A stretch of DNA of 64,000 bases from Candidatus Babelota bacterium (GTDB lineage: Bacteria; Babelota; Babeliae; Babelales; Vermiphilaceae). The translations under genes and the position numbers were made by a program. The stretch covers positions 31,866 to 95,865 of the forward strand of contig JAJCZC010000037.1 of the NCBI GenBank assembly GCA_029262575.1. Reading direction: 5' to 3'. Under the pieces are notes generated by a model, which was given only the letters and a program-made list of their open reading frames with translations, was not told where the DNA came from and searched no databases. Shown here one piece after another: positions 17,341 to 25,284 of this stretch (position 1 is the first letter of the stretch; each line of letters opens with the position of its first letter).

Positions 17341-17449
17341 ATGCAACGAGATAGGTTAGCTTTCGTTTAGCTTCTCCGATTATTTGAGCTCCTCTTTATG
17401 TTTTTAGATCACAAGAGAAGAGCTCATTTTTTGTGGAATGTCAACCCTG
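17341..17449 (-). mobile_element. Degraded left end of an insertion sequence, related to the one at the right edge of the window
   Basis: Read on the minus strand, this segment matches the IS end at 63895-64000 over its whole length with scattered changes: a CAGGGTTGACATT terminus, a shared AATGAGCTCTTCT tract, AAAACATAAAGAGGAGCTCAAA, and then the coding start. The start codon has decayed from ATG to ATA and the peptide reads IIGEAKRKLTYLV against MIRKTERKLTYPV in the other copy. The tract beyond (to about 17240) can be read as SRKTFESLGIAPP and may be more of the same transposase. The orientation is opposite to the IS3-type remnant next to it. Confidence 0.7.
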
Positions 17450-17463
17450 TATAGTTTTTTCAG

Positions 17464-18702
17464 TTATTTATGGAAGCCCTGAATATCTAGTTGTTGCTCA
17501 ACATACTGCTTAATAAAAAGGGGAAGGTTTTGTACTCTAATTTTTCCATTACTTACATATTGGGCAGATAAATGCGCTAGCGCCTGCAATAAAAGGTATC
17601 CTTTTGGTGCAAACCTCTTAACATCAAAATGGGGATTCGATTTAATTAACTGGCGTTTCTTAGACGGATAACATTTTGATGACCCCTTTAGAAGCTCAAA
17701 GCGATTATAAAATTGCATAACGAGTGCATTATCATTGGTAACTATAATATTTTCTTCGTTATTTTCTTGTGCGGAAACAGTATAATTTGCTGATCCTGTC
17801 ACAAGAATCGGCTGCGAAAGTATATTACGCTCAAAAACAAAAAACTTATTATGCATAAGTGGCATAGGCTTATAAGACATTTTTGGCCATAAACATTGAG
17901 GAAGGCCGGCCTCAAACAATTGTTTTATGCCAATAGATGAACCTTGATCAATAATAATTTCAACTTTAACACCACGCTGCTGTGCTTTGGCTAATTCTCG
18001 TACAATTGCAGAATTACTTAACAAATAACACGCCATCCGAATACTTTGTTTTTCATTTTTTATTAAACTCAATACAACCCACTCAATTTCATGTGCGGGT
18101 GAAAAAAACGCACCCGAAAGATCATTTGATCCTGGCGCACTTAGAAGGTCTTTAAGAAAATTTAACTCCATAAGCTCAAAAGCATCCGTAGTCGCTTGAG
18201 ACGAAAACAATAGATCAGCCACACTCAATAGAGCAAGCATATTTTCAGGCGAAGCCAAACTACTTTTTTTCATATTAACCAAAACGTCATCTAGAGTTCC
18301 AAATTTTCCGTTAACAATACCCAAGAGCACATTATATAAAAATACAAAAAAACGATATTTTTTAGGATGCAAACTCAAAAAAACCTCATTGCGTTTTTGA
18401 GCCACTGCAATAACTTTTTCTAGAAGCTTGATTCGAGGCAAGCTTGCCATATTAAACTGATCCGAGGCAGCAGCGTATTCATAATCAAGGCCATAATGCA
18501 CTTTTCCAATATCTCGCGGATCTAACATCACTTGAAAAAATGGCATCTGCAAAAGCACTTGGCGGTTAAGATTAGGCTTATAGCCGGCAGCATTAACTTT
18601 CATCTGATTGTTAAGCTCATTCAATGAAGATGAAGCAGAGCGAAGACATCCAACATTAAAAAGTAAAAATATCAATATATACAGCTTGCTTTTGTAGATC
18701 AT
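17464..18702 (-). CDS. Phospholipase D-like secreted protein, paralogue 1 of 2
   Basis: The 412-residue protein starts with a signal or lipoprotein-type leader (LYILIFLLFNVGCLRSASS). The C-terminal half has one PLD/Nuc-type domain: AFFSPAHEIEWVVLSLI, then IRMACYLLSNSAIVRELAKAQQRGVKVEIIIDQG, then the HxK motif HNKFFVFE and VTGSANYT. These are the hallmarks of single-HKD nucleases and phospholipases that work as dimers, but the Asp of HxK(x)4D is Glu here. The N-terminal ~200 residues are family-specific. AGGAGGGG precedes the ATG, which overlaps the stop of the upstream paralogue by 4 bases (ATGA), so they are co-translated. The substrate, lipid or nucleic acid, is not known. Confidence 0.8.
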   Translation of the reverse strand: MIYKSKLYILIFLLFNVGCLRSASSSLNELNNQMKVNAAGYKPNLNRQVLLQMPFFQVMLDPRDIGKVHYGLDYEYAAASDQFNMASLPRIKLLEKVIAVAQKRNEVFLSLHPKKYRFFVFLYNVLLGIVNGKFGTLDDVLVNMKKSSLASPENMLALLSVADLLFSSQATTDAFELMELNFLKDLLSAPGSNDLSGAFFSPAHEIEWVVLSLIKNEKQSIRMACYLLSNSAIVRELAKAQQRGVKVEIIIDQGSSIGIKQLFEAGLPQCLWPKMSYKPMPLMHNKFFVFERNILSQPILVTGSANYTVSAQENNEENIIVTNDNALVMQFYNRFELLKGSSKCYPSKKRQLIKSNPHFDVKRFAPKGYLLLQALAHLSAQYVSNGKIRVQNLPLFIKQYVEQQLDIQGFHK

Positions 18703-19961
18703 CTCACCCCTCCTTCATTATTTATCTTTTCTAGTTCACGACGCTGTAATGCAACTTCAGACTCTATTTCTGTAGTTACTCCAAAACGATCTGTTTGCCC
18801 CTGGTTCATATAAAAAACATATAAGCGCACTAAAGCCTGCCACAGCACTGAGGCATATGGACAAAATTTAGCAAGATGCTGAACATTAATATTTACACAA
18901 TCTTTGGCATAACGCCTAGTCACTTCAAAGGGAGCCGGCTCAACATATTGTGAAAAGTTTCTGAGACTTTTAAATTTTTCACTAAACTGATCAATTATTT
19001 TTTTATCATTCATAACTACAGTATTCTCTTGATTCAAAGCTTGAGCACTCCACGAACAATTTGCCGATCCGGTAACCAATATGGATTGATTATTAATGTT
19101 ATCGGAAAAAATATAAAACTTATTGTGCATTTTAGGCTTAGTCTGAAACCACTGTCGAGCCCACAAATAACTCCACGACCCTGCTTCACGCATAGCTGCA
19201 ATATCCCTATCTTTTGCAAAATTATTGTCGATAACAACACTAACTCTAACACCCCGAAGGCGTGCACGAGCCAATGCACATAAAATTTCTCGATTGGTCA
19301 TTGCATAGCAGGCAATCCGAATTTCTTTTTTTTCAGCCTTAATAAGACCCAATATAACTTCCAACATCTGCTCATTGGGCGAAAAAAATGCTTTTGAAAT
19401 CTTTCCATTTGGCCGAACCAAACTTTGTTTGATCATAGACGCCCATAACATATCAAGAGCATTTGGAATAGATTGAACAGATAACAGTTTTTCAGCACTT
19501 TTTAGCATTTCTTTAATATGCTTAGGCCCAACTTGTGGATTATTTTTCATTCTATCAAAAGTTGCTTCAATGGTAACCTCAGAACGCCCAATCATGCTTT
19601 TGAGTTGATCATACATAAAATTAAGGTGCTTTATACTTACACCCGAAGGAACATCCAAAAACATCCCCTGGATCTTTTGGGCCTTCATTGAAAAATTAAC
19701 GAAATCACCACGATATTTTTTATACATCGAGACAGCCTGCAAATAAGCATTAGGATCTAACAATGCACGAAAATACGGCATTGCATGCAACATATTTTTA
19801 TTTAAACTGTAGATCTTCCCGTCAACTTTAACTGAGGTTAACGCCGAGCCGAGGTTCGAATCCGAGCTACTTGAAGCTACAGCGTCAAAAAAAAACACTA
19901 AATTACCCAATTGCAGCAATAATATAAGACATCGGCAGTTAAATACAGGCGAAACTTTCAT
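18699..19961 (-). CDS. Phospholipase D-like secreted protein, paralogue 2 of 2
   Basis: The 420-residue protein has an N-terminal signal sequence (CLILLLQLGNLVFFFDAVASS) and shares its full-length plan with the downstream paralogue: DGKIYSLNKNMLHAMPYFRALLDP, then the PLD domain KAFFSPNEQMLEVILGLI, IRIACYAMTNREILCALARARLRGVRVSVVIDN and HNKFYIFS..VTGSANCSWSAQ. The HxK(x)4D Asp is Ser here, with Asp one residue later. In PLD enzymes His and Lys form the phosphohistidine site, and both are kept. AAGGGAATTA precedes the ATG. The first gene of a two-gene operon, it is presumably periplasmic or secreted. Confidence 0.8.
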   Translation of the reverse strand: MKVSPVFNCRCLILLLQLGNLVFFFDAVASSSSDSNLGSALTSVKVDGKIYSLNKNMLHAMPYFRALLDPNAYLQAVSMYKKYRGDFVNFSMKAQKIQGMFLDVPSGVSIKHLNFMYDQLKSMIGRSEVTIEATFDRMKNNPQVGPKHIKEMLKSAEKLLSVQSIPNALDMLWASMIKQSLVRPNGKISKAFFSPNEQMLEVILGLIKAEKKEIRIACYAMTNREILCALARARLRGVRVSVVIDNNFAKDRDIAAMREAGSWSYLWARQWFQTKPKMHNKFYIFSDNINNQSILVTGSANCSWSAQALNQENTVVMNDKKIIDQFSEKFKSLRNFSQYVEPAPFEVTRRYAKDCVNINVQHLAKFCPYASVLWQALVRLYVFYMNQGQTDRFGVTTEIESEVALQRRELEKINNEGGVR

Positions 19962-20291
19962 TAATTCCCTTGTTAAAAAATATCTATATTTTTACCATAA
20001 CAAGCGCTGCGTTAAAAAATCAAGGGATAATTGAACTGATATTGCGCCAGAACTTACGCGCTATAAATTCTTTAGCTGTAATGCATGAGGACGATAAAGG
20101 CATAATAGTTGTTTTCTTTTTGTCATCCTCGCAAACGCGAGAACGACAAGTTAAATCTTTGATATAATACAGATAAGATGAGTTAAGAAGACTAAATCGG
20201 CGACCGAGCGAGGGTAAGGCTACACTATTGTGACACCCATTGTCACCAAGGATCCCGATTCAGAACTTCTAAAATGGCGAAGCTGGAAAGA
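19962..20291. other. Intergenic stretch with a small dyad repeat
   Basis: No gene is supported. GTCATCCTCGC-AAAC-GCGAGAACGAC (20122-20147) forms a hairpin with the stem CTCGC/GCGAG and outer GTC/GAC. It resembles the short dispersed 'GTCATCC..CGCGAAAGCG..' repeats seen in many bacteria. GGATCCCGATTCAGAACTTCT (20251-20271) may be the rest of a larger element. Confidence 0.4.
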
Positions 20292-21041
20292 TTAAACTAT
20301 ACTTGCTTCACGCTTAACCACATAAGAACATCCAACTATCATCGTAATCACCAGCATCATACATCCAGTAAAGATTAATGCCCCAACCTGCGGGATACAA
20401 AAAATCAAACTACACAATGCATAGCGCATATTAAACATAGCATGCAATATCATAGTTAATTCGATTCGTTGTACCTTAAAAGTAAGGAAACTCATGAGCA
20501 TACTAAACTGAATATGCCCCCCAACTAACAAACTAAACAATGAGTCATTTGAGCCATAAAAAGAATGCATCACGGCAAAACTTATTGCAGAAACCACATT
20601 TAACCATGCAAACTCTTTGACACTTAAATCACGGTTAATCAAAAAAAAACGGGTCACTAACTCTTCAATAAAACCTGAAACTAAGCACCCTTGAATTAAA
20701 CTTTGCACAACTGGATAATCCCACAGTGGTACAAAAAAGAAGGACGCGAATAGCGCGACATACAATAGTAAAATGAGAACACGTAAAGAAGGTAGCCAAA
20801 GTTTATATCCAAAACAATAGACATCTATTTGCGTTGAACAATAAGTAAGACGTCTGCCAAGCAAAAAAAAGATGATAAACAGCATGACACTAACACGTAA
20901 TAAGACGCCAACCTGGGCAAAAAGAGGATGATAAAATCCTAATAATGTAACAAAGCAACCTTGCAAGGAAATCAATGATCCCCAAAGCAATGGTAAAAGA
21001 GCGTATAAAGTTAATTTAGATAAACGATAACTACACATCAT
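20292..21041 (-). CDS. CPBP-family intramembrane metalloprotease (CAAX protease-like)
   Basis: The 249-residue protein has 6-8 hydrophobic segments. The CPBP motifs are visible in order: EELVTRFFLINRD (motif 1, EExxxR, about residue 138), then FAVMHSFYG and finally LTMILHAMFNMRYAL (motif with His and Asn). These residues hold the metal in Rce1-like and bacteriocin-immunity-type proteases. The substrate is unknown. It is divergent from the small membrane-protein gene at 21133. Two adjacent ATG codons (21041 and 21038) are both possible starts. Confidence 0.75.
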   Translation of the reverse strand: MMCSYRLSKLTLYALLPLLWGSLISLQGCFVTLLGFYHPLFAQVGVLLRVSVMLFIIFFLLGRRLTYCSTQIDVYCFGYKLWLPSLRVLILLLYVALFASFFFVPLWDYPVVQSLIQGCLVSGFIEELVTRFFLINRDLSVKEFAWLNVVSAISFAVMHSFYGSNDSLFSLLVGGHIQFSMLMSFLTFKVQRIELTMILHAMFNMRYALCSLIFCIPQVGALIFTGCMMLVITMIVGCSYVVKREASIV

Positions 21042-21132
21042 AAGTAAATACCTTCTTTAGAAGATTGCTCTTTAACCAAAAAATAATATACATTCAATAT
21101 CATATTACAATGTTAAAAAAAGGAAGAAAAAA

Positions 21133-21366
21133 ATGAAACTACATGCAAAAAAATTTGGGGCAGCAGCTGGGACAGCCATAGTTATTATATATAGTATTAT
21201 ATATGGTATTATGTTACTGACAAACCTATTGCCTTTGCCCATAAATATTCAGGGAGCCAAGACCTCTCTTTTGATCGTCATTTTGGGATTATTGCAAGCT
21301 TTTTTTGGGGGTTTCATCTTCTTCTGGTTGTTCGCAAAGTTATATAATCGCTTTTTGGATGCATAA
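21133..21366 (+). CDS. Small two-helix membrane protein (DUF5676-like)
   Basis: The 77-residue product has a first helix (AAGTAIVIIYSIIYGIMLLTNLL) and a second (SLLIVILGLLQAFFGGFIFFWLFAKLYNRFL) joined by a short loop. The start MKLHAKKFGAAAG and the end 'F.GGFIF.WL...YN' resemble the DUF5676 family of small membrane proteins. The function is unknown. AAAAGGAAGAAAAAA precedes the ATG. The ugd gene follows with its own promoter. Confidence 0.6.
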   Translation: MKLHAKKFGAAAGTAIVIIYSIIYGIMLLTNLLPLPINIQGAKTSLLIVILGLLQAFFGGFIFFWLFAKLYNRFLDA

Positions 21367-21378
21367 CAATTTACCTAA

Positions 21379-21408
21379 TTGGCCCTAAACCCTTTTTTGT
21401 GCTATAAA
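21379..21408 (+). promoter_or_regulatory. Promoter of the UDP-glucose dehydrogenase gene
   Basis: TTGGCC (21379-21384), an 18-base spacer, and an extended -10 TGCTATAAA (hexamer 21403-21408) stand 41 bases before the ATG. The leader carries AAAAAGGAGAACGCT as ribosome binding site. Confidence 0.55.
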
Positions 21409-21448
21409 ATGAACATCAAATAAACCTCACACAAAAAAGGAGAACGCT

Positions 21449-22819
21449 ATGAGGTACAACTTTCTATTAATAACATTTTGTTTCTTTTCACTCAATGCAC
21501 ATAACATTGCTATTATAGGCACCGGCTATGTTGGCCTGGTGAGTGGGCCAGGATTGGCTGAGTTTGGTAATAACGTGATATGTGCAGATATCGATAAAGA
21601 AAAAATAGAGCGTTTAAAACGCGGACACATTCCTATTTATGAACCTGGACTCGATCAATTAATTCAACGCAATGTCAAAAATGGCAAACTTTCATTCACG
21701 CATGATGTTGGCCAAGCAATTGAAGATAGCGATGTCATATTCATTGCTGTTGGCACGCCAATGAATGAAGATGGCAATGCTGATTTGCGCTATATCAAAG
21801 CAGTACTCAAAACAATTTCAGAACACATGAATGGCTTTAAATTAATTGTGATAAAAAGTACCGTACCGGTTGGCACAGGCAAATGGGCGTCAGATCAGTT
21901 GCAAAAATGGGGCATTAACAAACAAAAGTTTGAAATGGTATCAAACCCAGAATTTTTACGCGAAGGCTCAAGCGTTAATGATTTCTTGCGTCCTGACCGC
22001 ATTGTGATTGGCACAGAAAGTGAAGAAGCTAACTACATCATGAATGACATTTATGCATCCGCATTTAAAGATGGCGCACTGCCACTCAACACTAACATTG
22101 CAACTTCTGAGCTTATCAAATATGCATCAAATGCATTTTTAGCTGCAAAAGTAAGCTTTATTAATGAAATTGCCAATGTATGTGATGCAACAGGTGCACA
22201 TGTGCACACAGTTGCTCAAGCTATGGGTATGGATCATAGAATCAGCAAACATTTTTTAAAACCCGGACCCGGTTTTGGTGGTTCATGTTTTCCAAAAGAC
22301 AGCCAAGCACTCATCTGCATTGCACAAAAAAAAGGCATTTCATTGCCCGTAGTGCAAGCATCATTAATAACTAATCAACTTCAAAAGATAAAACCAATCG
22401 AAAAAGTCAAAAGGCTACTTGATGCCACATCACTTGAGAATAAAACGATCGCCATTCTCGGCCTAGCATTCAAAGCTAATACTGACGATGTGCGCTATTC
22501 ACCGTCTATTGACGTTATTTCTGTTTTACAAGATGAACGTGCAATCATTAAAGCATACGATCCACAAGCGATGGAAAACATGCAAAACATTTTTCCTGAT
22601 ATCACCTACTGCTTATCACCTGAACAAGCAATTGAGAATGCTGACGCAGTGATTATTATGACCGAATGGCCAGAATTTGAAAAACTTAATCTGAAAAAAA
22701 CAAAATCACATATGAGGCAACCAGTTATTGTCGATGCACGTAATCTATTAGACATACAAGAACTCAAAAAAGCCGGATTCCATTTTGCGACTATGGGTAA
22801 TGGCATGCACATGCAATAA
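21449..22819 (+). CDS. ugd: UDP-glucose 6-dehydrogenase with signal-peptide-like N-terminus
   Basis: Ugd oxidises UDP-glucose to UDP-glucuronate with two NAD+, feeding capsule or LPS sugar synthesis. The NAD site IAIIGTGYVGLVSGPGLAEFG (from residue 20), IKSTVPVGTG, SNPEFLREGSSVNDFLRPDRIVIG, the catalytic Cys motif GPGFGGSCFPKDSQAL and GLAFKANTDDVRYSPS are all intact, so activity is expected. The 456-residue length is about 15-20 longer than usual at the N-terminus, because MRYNFLLITFCFFSLNAH precedes the Rossmann fold and looks like a Sec signal. Either that segment is a true signal or the start is inside it, but no other ribosome binding site is seen. Its own promoter and terminator flank it. 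Confidence 0.92.
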   Translation: MRYNFLLITFCFFSLNAHNIAIIGTGYVGLVSGPGLAEFGNNVICADIDKEKIERLKRGHIPIYEPGLDQLIQRNVKNGKLSFTHDVGQAIEDSDVIFIAVGTPMNEDGNADLRYIKAVLKTISEHMNGFKLIVIKSTVPVGTGKWASDQLQKWGINKQKFEMVSNPEFLREGSSVNDFLRPDRIVIGTESEEANYIMNDIYASAFKDGALPLNTNIATSELIKYASNAFLAAKVSFINEIANVCDATGAHVHTVAQAMGMDHRISKHFLKPGPGFGGSCFPKDSQALICIAQKKGISLPVVQASLITNQLQKIKPIEKVKRLLDATSLENKTIAILGLAFKANTDDVRYSPSIDVISVLQDERAIIKAYDPQAMENMQNIFPDITYCLSPEQAIENADAVIIMTEWPEFEKLNLKKTKSHMRQPVIVDARNLLDIQELKKAGFHFATMGNGMHMQ

Positions 22820-22837
22820 AAGAAAACATCAAAGTAA

Positions 22838-22875
22838 AAAATAGCTGCACTTCCAGAGGAATGTGCAGCTATTTT
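22838..22875. terminator. Bidirectional terminator between ugd and the DUF378-like genes
   Basis: AAAATAGCTGCAC (22838-22850) pairs perfectly with GTGCAGCTATTTT (22863-22875), giving T-runs on both strands for converging genes. Confidence 0.8.
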
Positions 22876-22894
22876 CACATGTATCTAATCAACG

Positions 22895-23128
22895 CTAGCT
22901 ACCGCAGCTTTCTCTACAAGTAATGAATGTAAAAAAAGACACCAAACTATAAATACCTGCTGCGCCAATAAGATAATAAAATGGAACTTGTAACTTACCC
23001 AGATTATCACTTAAAAATGGAAGATTAAATAGATTAAGCCCTAAAGGAACTAAACCCCAATTTATTGCACCAATTGCGGCTAACATCCAGCTCACCCTCA
23101 TCAAAAGACCTTTTGTGCTAGAACTCAT
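22895..23128 (-). CDS. DUF378-like small membrane protein 1
   Basis: The start at 23128 follows AAAGGGTCAATT, so the product has 77 residues: MSSSTKGLLMRVSWMLAAIGAINWGLVPLGLNLFNL... then VPFYYLIGAAGIYSLVSFFT. Two hydrophobic helices with 'GA.NWGLV.L' and 'YxLIGxAGIY' are the DUF378 (YuzA-like) signature. It ends CRESCGS. The function is unknown. It is the last of three related genes in a row on this strand. Confidence 0.8.
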   Translation of the reverse strand: MSSSTKGLLMRVSWMLAAIGAINWGLVPLGLNLFNLPFLSDNLGKLQVPFYYLIGAAGIYSLVSFFTFITCRESCGS

Positions 23129-23323
23129 AATTGACCCTTTTTTATTAAAGAAACATAAATACATATTTATAATTTTTATTACAATGCTGAAAATCAAAAT
23201 GTATTTTTTGCTCTTTAGAATAACTATATAACTTTACAATTGTTCAAACATGCAGATAATATCAAAAAGCAAGAAAAACATAGTCTTTTAACACGACTTT
23301 CTTGTTTTTTTATATTACAAACA

Positions 23324-23548
23324 TTAATCCCAACTTTCGCCACAACCAACAAAAAAAGTTATAAAGCTATAAAGGCCAGCCGCACCAATAAGATAGTAAA
23401 GGGGAGTCTGTAAAAAGTTTAAATTATTTCGAACGATATCAAGACTAAAAAGATCTAGCCCTAAAGGAACTAAACCCCAATTTATTCCACCGATTGCACA
23501 TAGTACCCAGCTCAACCTATTTAAAAGACGTCTTATTGAAGAGATCAC
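23324..23548 (-). CDS. DUF378-like small membrane protein 2
   Basis: The 74-residue product is close to its neighbour at 22895: RLSWVLCAIGGINWGLVPLGLDLFSL and TPLYYLIGAAGLYSFITFFVGCGESWD. The start is a GTG codon with AAAGGG 6 bases upstream. The two genes also share DNA-level similarity around GGAACTAAACCCCAATTTATT, suggesting a fairly recent duplication. Confidence 0.8.
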   Translation of the reverse strand: MISSIRRLLNRLSWVLCAIGGINWGLVPLGLDLFSLDIVRNNLNFLQTPLYYLIGAAGLYSFITFFVGCGESWD

Positions 23549-23597
23549 AATACACCCTTTTTAATTAAAAAACACATACGCTTATTTATACTTTTTA

Positions 23598-23855
23598 TTA
23601 CCATGATTTCGATTTTGATTCATCATTGCCGAGCGCATCTAACAATAAAAGCACTAAGCTAATCACACCAAAAATTCCAATCGCATAGAGAAGTGGATAG
23701 GCAAACGCTGGAGCATTTTGAATAAGTAAACCTAGGCCAAGCAAATCCCAACCGAGCGCAAGAACACCTAAATACACTGCAGCAAATGCCACCACAAAAG
23801 ATGATACCAAGCTCGCCCATTTGCCAAATGGGGATTTTTTCTCAAAACCTTCCAT
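23598..23855 (-). CDS. DUF378-like small membrane protein 3 (divergent)
   Basis: The 85-residue product starts MEGFEKKSPFGKWASLVSSF and keeps the family layout in looser form: VYLGVLALGWDLLGLG, then YPLLYAIGIFGVISLVLLLLDALG. AAAGGAGACAT precedes the ATG, the best ribosome binding site of the three, and it is the first gene of the set. It ends in a charged tail (NDESKSKSW). The function is unknown. Confidence 0.7.
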   Translation of the reverse strand: MEGFEKKSPFGKWASLVSSFVVAFAAVYLGVLALGWDLLGLGLLIQNAPAFAYPLLYAIGIFGVISLVLLLLDALGNDESKSKSW

Positions 23856-24056
23856 ATGTCTCCTTTTTTAAAATACACCACTTTATACTATCACCAGCAT
23901 AAAGATAAGATCAATGCCACTTTAATAGATAAGCTTCTACTAAGTTATATATTGATCAAAGTTCATTTTTCAAGCAAAATTTTTAAAGTGGCCAATAATA
24001 TTGTATTTTAAAAAGATATATACATCTCATTACCTAAATAAAAAAGATTCGATTAT

Positions 24057-25259
24057 ATGGAATTTCAAAATATATCTTCTATTAAAGACCCTCATGTTGC
24101 AAAAGCTCGTTCTTTGCATTCTTTGCAAAACCGAAAAAAAGAAGGCGCAATACTGCTTTTAGGTAAGCAGGTCATTCAATGGGCGATAAAATCAAAGTTA
24201 TCAATAGAATACATATTTGCTTCAGATAAAATCGACAAAAAAGAATACGAAAGCATCCTGCATGCAAGCAACACATGGTTCTTGACTCCCGAAAGTATAT
24301 TAAAAAAGATAACTGAAACAAAACACACCATCCCTCTAGTAGGAGTAGCCAAAACGGAACCTACATTCAATACAGATGCAGCCTTCTTCGTGGTACTTGA
24401 TCATGTAAAAGACCATGGTAACATAGGGGCAATTTGCCGATCCTCTAAAGCCTTCGGGGTGGAAAATGTGGTATCTATCGGCACCGAAAACGATCTATTC
24501 TATAAAAAAAGCATAGACGCCTCAAGAGGCGCTGTATTTTCTATGCAACATTTACACTTTGATGAGACGAAAGACGCCATTAATTGGCTTAAAGAGAATA
24601 ATATACAGGTCGTTGTCACAAGCCCCCATGCTAAACAACTGCAATCAAAAGTAAATCTACAAAAAAAGCCCATCGCACTAATCCTAGGAAATGAAACGGT
24701 GGGAGTCTCAGATGAAATAACAAAGCAAGCTGATGTCGCAATTCAAATTCCTTTAATCGGAGATGTTGAATCACTCAATGTAGCAGTAGCTGCTGGCATC
24801 AGTATATATGAACTTCAAACAAGAATGGTTTTGACCATGTTACAAAAAAATATAAAAAGCACACTTGGACGAGAAATGGGTGTGACTGCACAACTGATAC
24901 GGAAGACATTCGATGTTGAATTAAAAAAGTGCTCGCCCTTATCCGCCAAACAGGTAGTATTATTAATGATCCTATCATGCGATAAAACAACGTCACTTCA
25001 GCAAGCATCTATCGATATAGGGCACCCATTAAACAAAATGCCTCAACTCGTTGACCAACTTATAATAAAGGGATATATAAAGATCGCCAATGACACAATC
25101 GAAATAACCCCTCATGGCCAACAAGAGGTTGCTTTGCTATGGCCACTAATACAAAAAGCTGAACAATCCGTTCTAGATGGATTCTCTAAAAATGAAGAAA
25201 AACAACTTTTTAATTTCTTAAAAAGAATTCAAGAAAACTGTTTAAAAATAACCACATAA
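24057..25259 (+). CDS. SpoU/TrmH-family RNA methyltransferase fused to a MarR-like winged-helix domain
   Basis: Residues 1-250 form a SpoU 2'-O-methyltransferase of the RlmB/TrmH type: an N-terminal substrate-binding part (RSLHSLQNRKKEGAILLLGK), then FVVLDHVKDHGNIGAICRSSKAFGVENVV (motif 1, N.GAI.R), LILGNETVGVSDE (motif 2) and IPLIGDVESLNVAVAAGISIYE (motif 3, SLN.A.A). Residues about 255-400 resemble a MarR winged helix: LMILSCDKTTSLQQASIDIG, LVDQLIIKGYI, then ITPHGQQEVALLWPLIQKAEQSVLDGFSKNEEKQLFNFLKRI. RNA ribose methylation is expected; the fused domain is unusual. No clear ribosome binding site is seen. Confidence 0.8.
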   Translation: MEFQNISSIKDPHVAKARSLHSLQNRKKEGAILLLGKQVIQWAIKSKLSIEYIFASDKIDKKEYESILHASNTWFLTPESILKKITETKHTIPLVGVAKTEPTFNTDAAFFVVLDHVKDHGNIGAICRSSKAFGVENVVSIGTENDLFYKKSIDASRGAVFSMQHLHFDETKDAINWLKENNIQVVVTSPHAKQLQSKVNLQKKPIALILGNETVGVSDEITKQADVAIQIPLIGDVESLNVAVAAGISIYELQTRMVLTMLQKNIKSTLGREMGVTAQLIRKTFDVELKKCSPLSAKQVVLLMILSCDKTTSLQQASIDIGHPLNKMPQLVDQLIIKGYIKIANDTIEITPHGQQEVALLWPLIQKAEQSVLDGFSKNEEKQLFNFLKRIQENCLKITT

Positions 25260-25284
25260 CATTATAATCGAAAGAAAAAAAATC

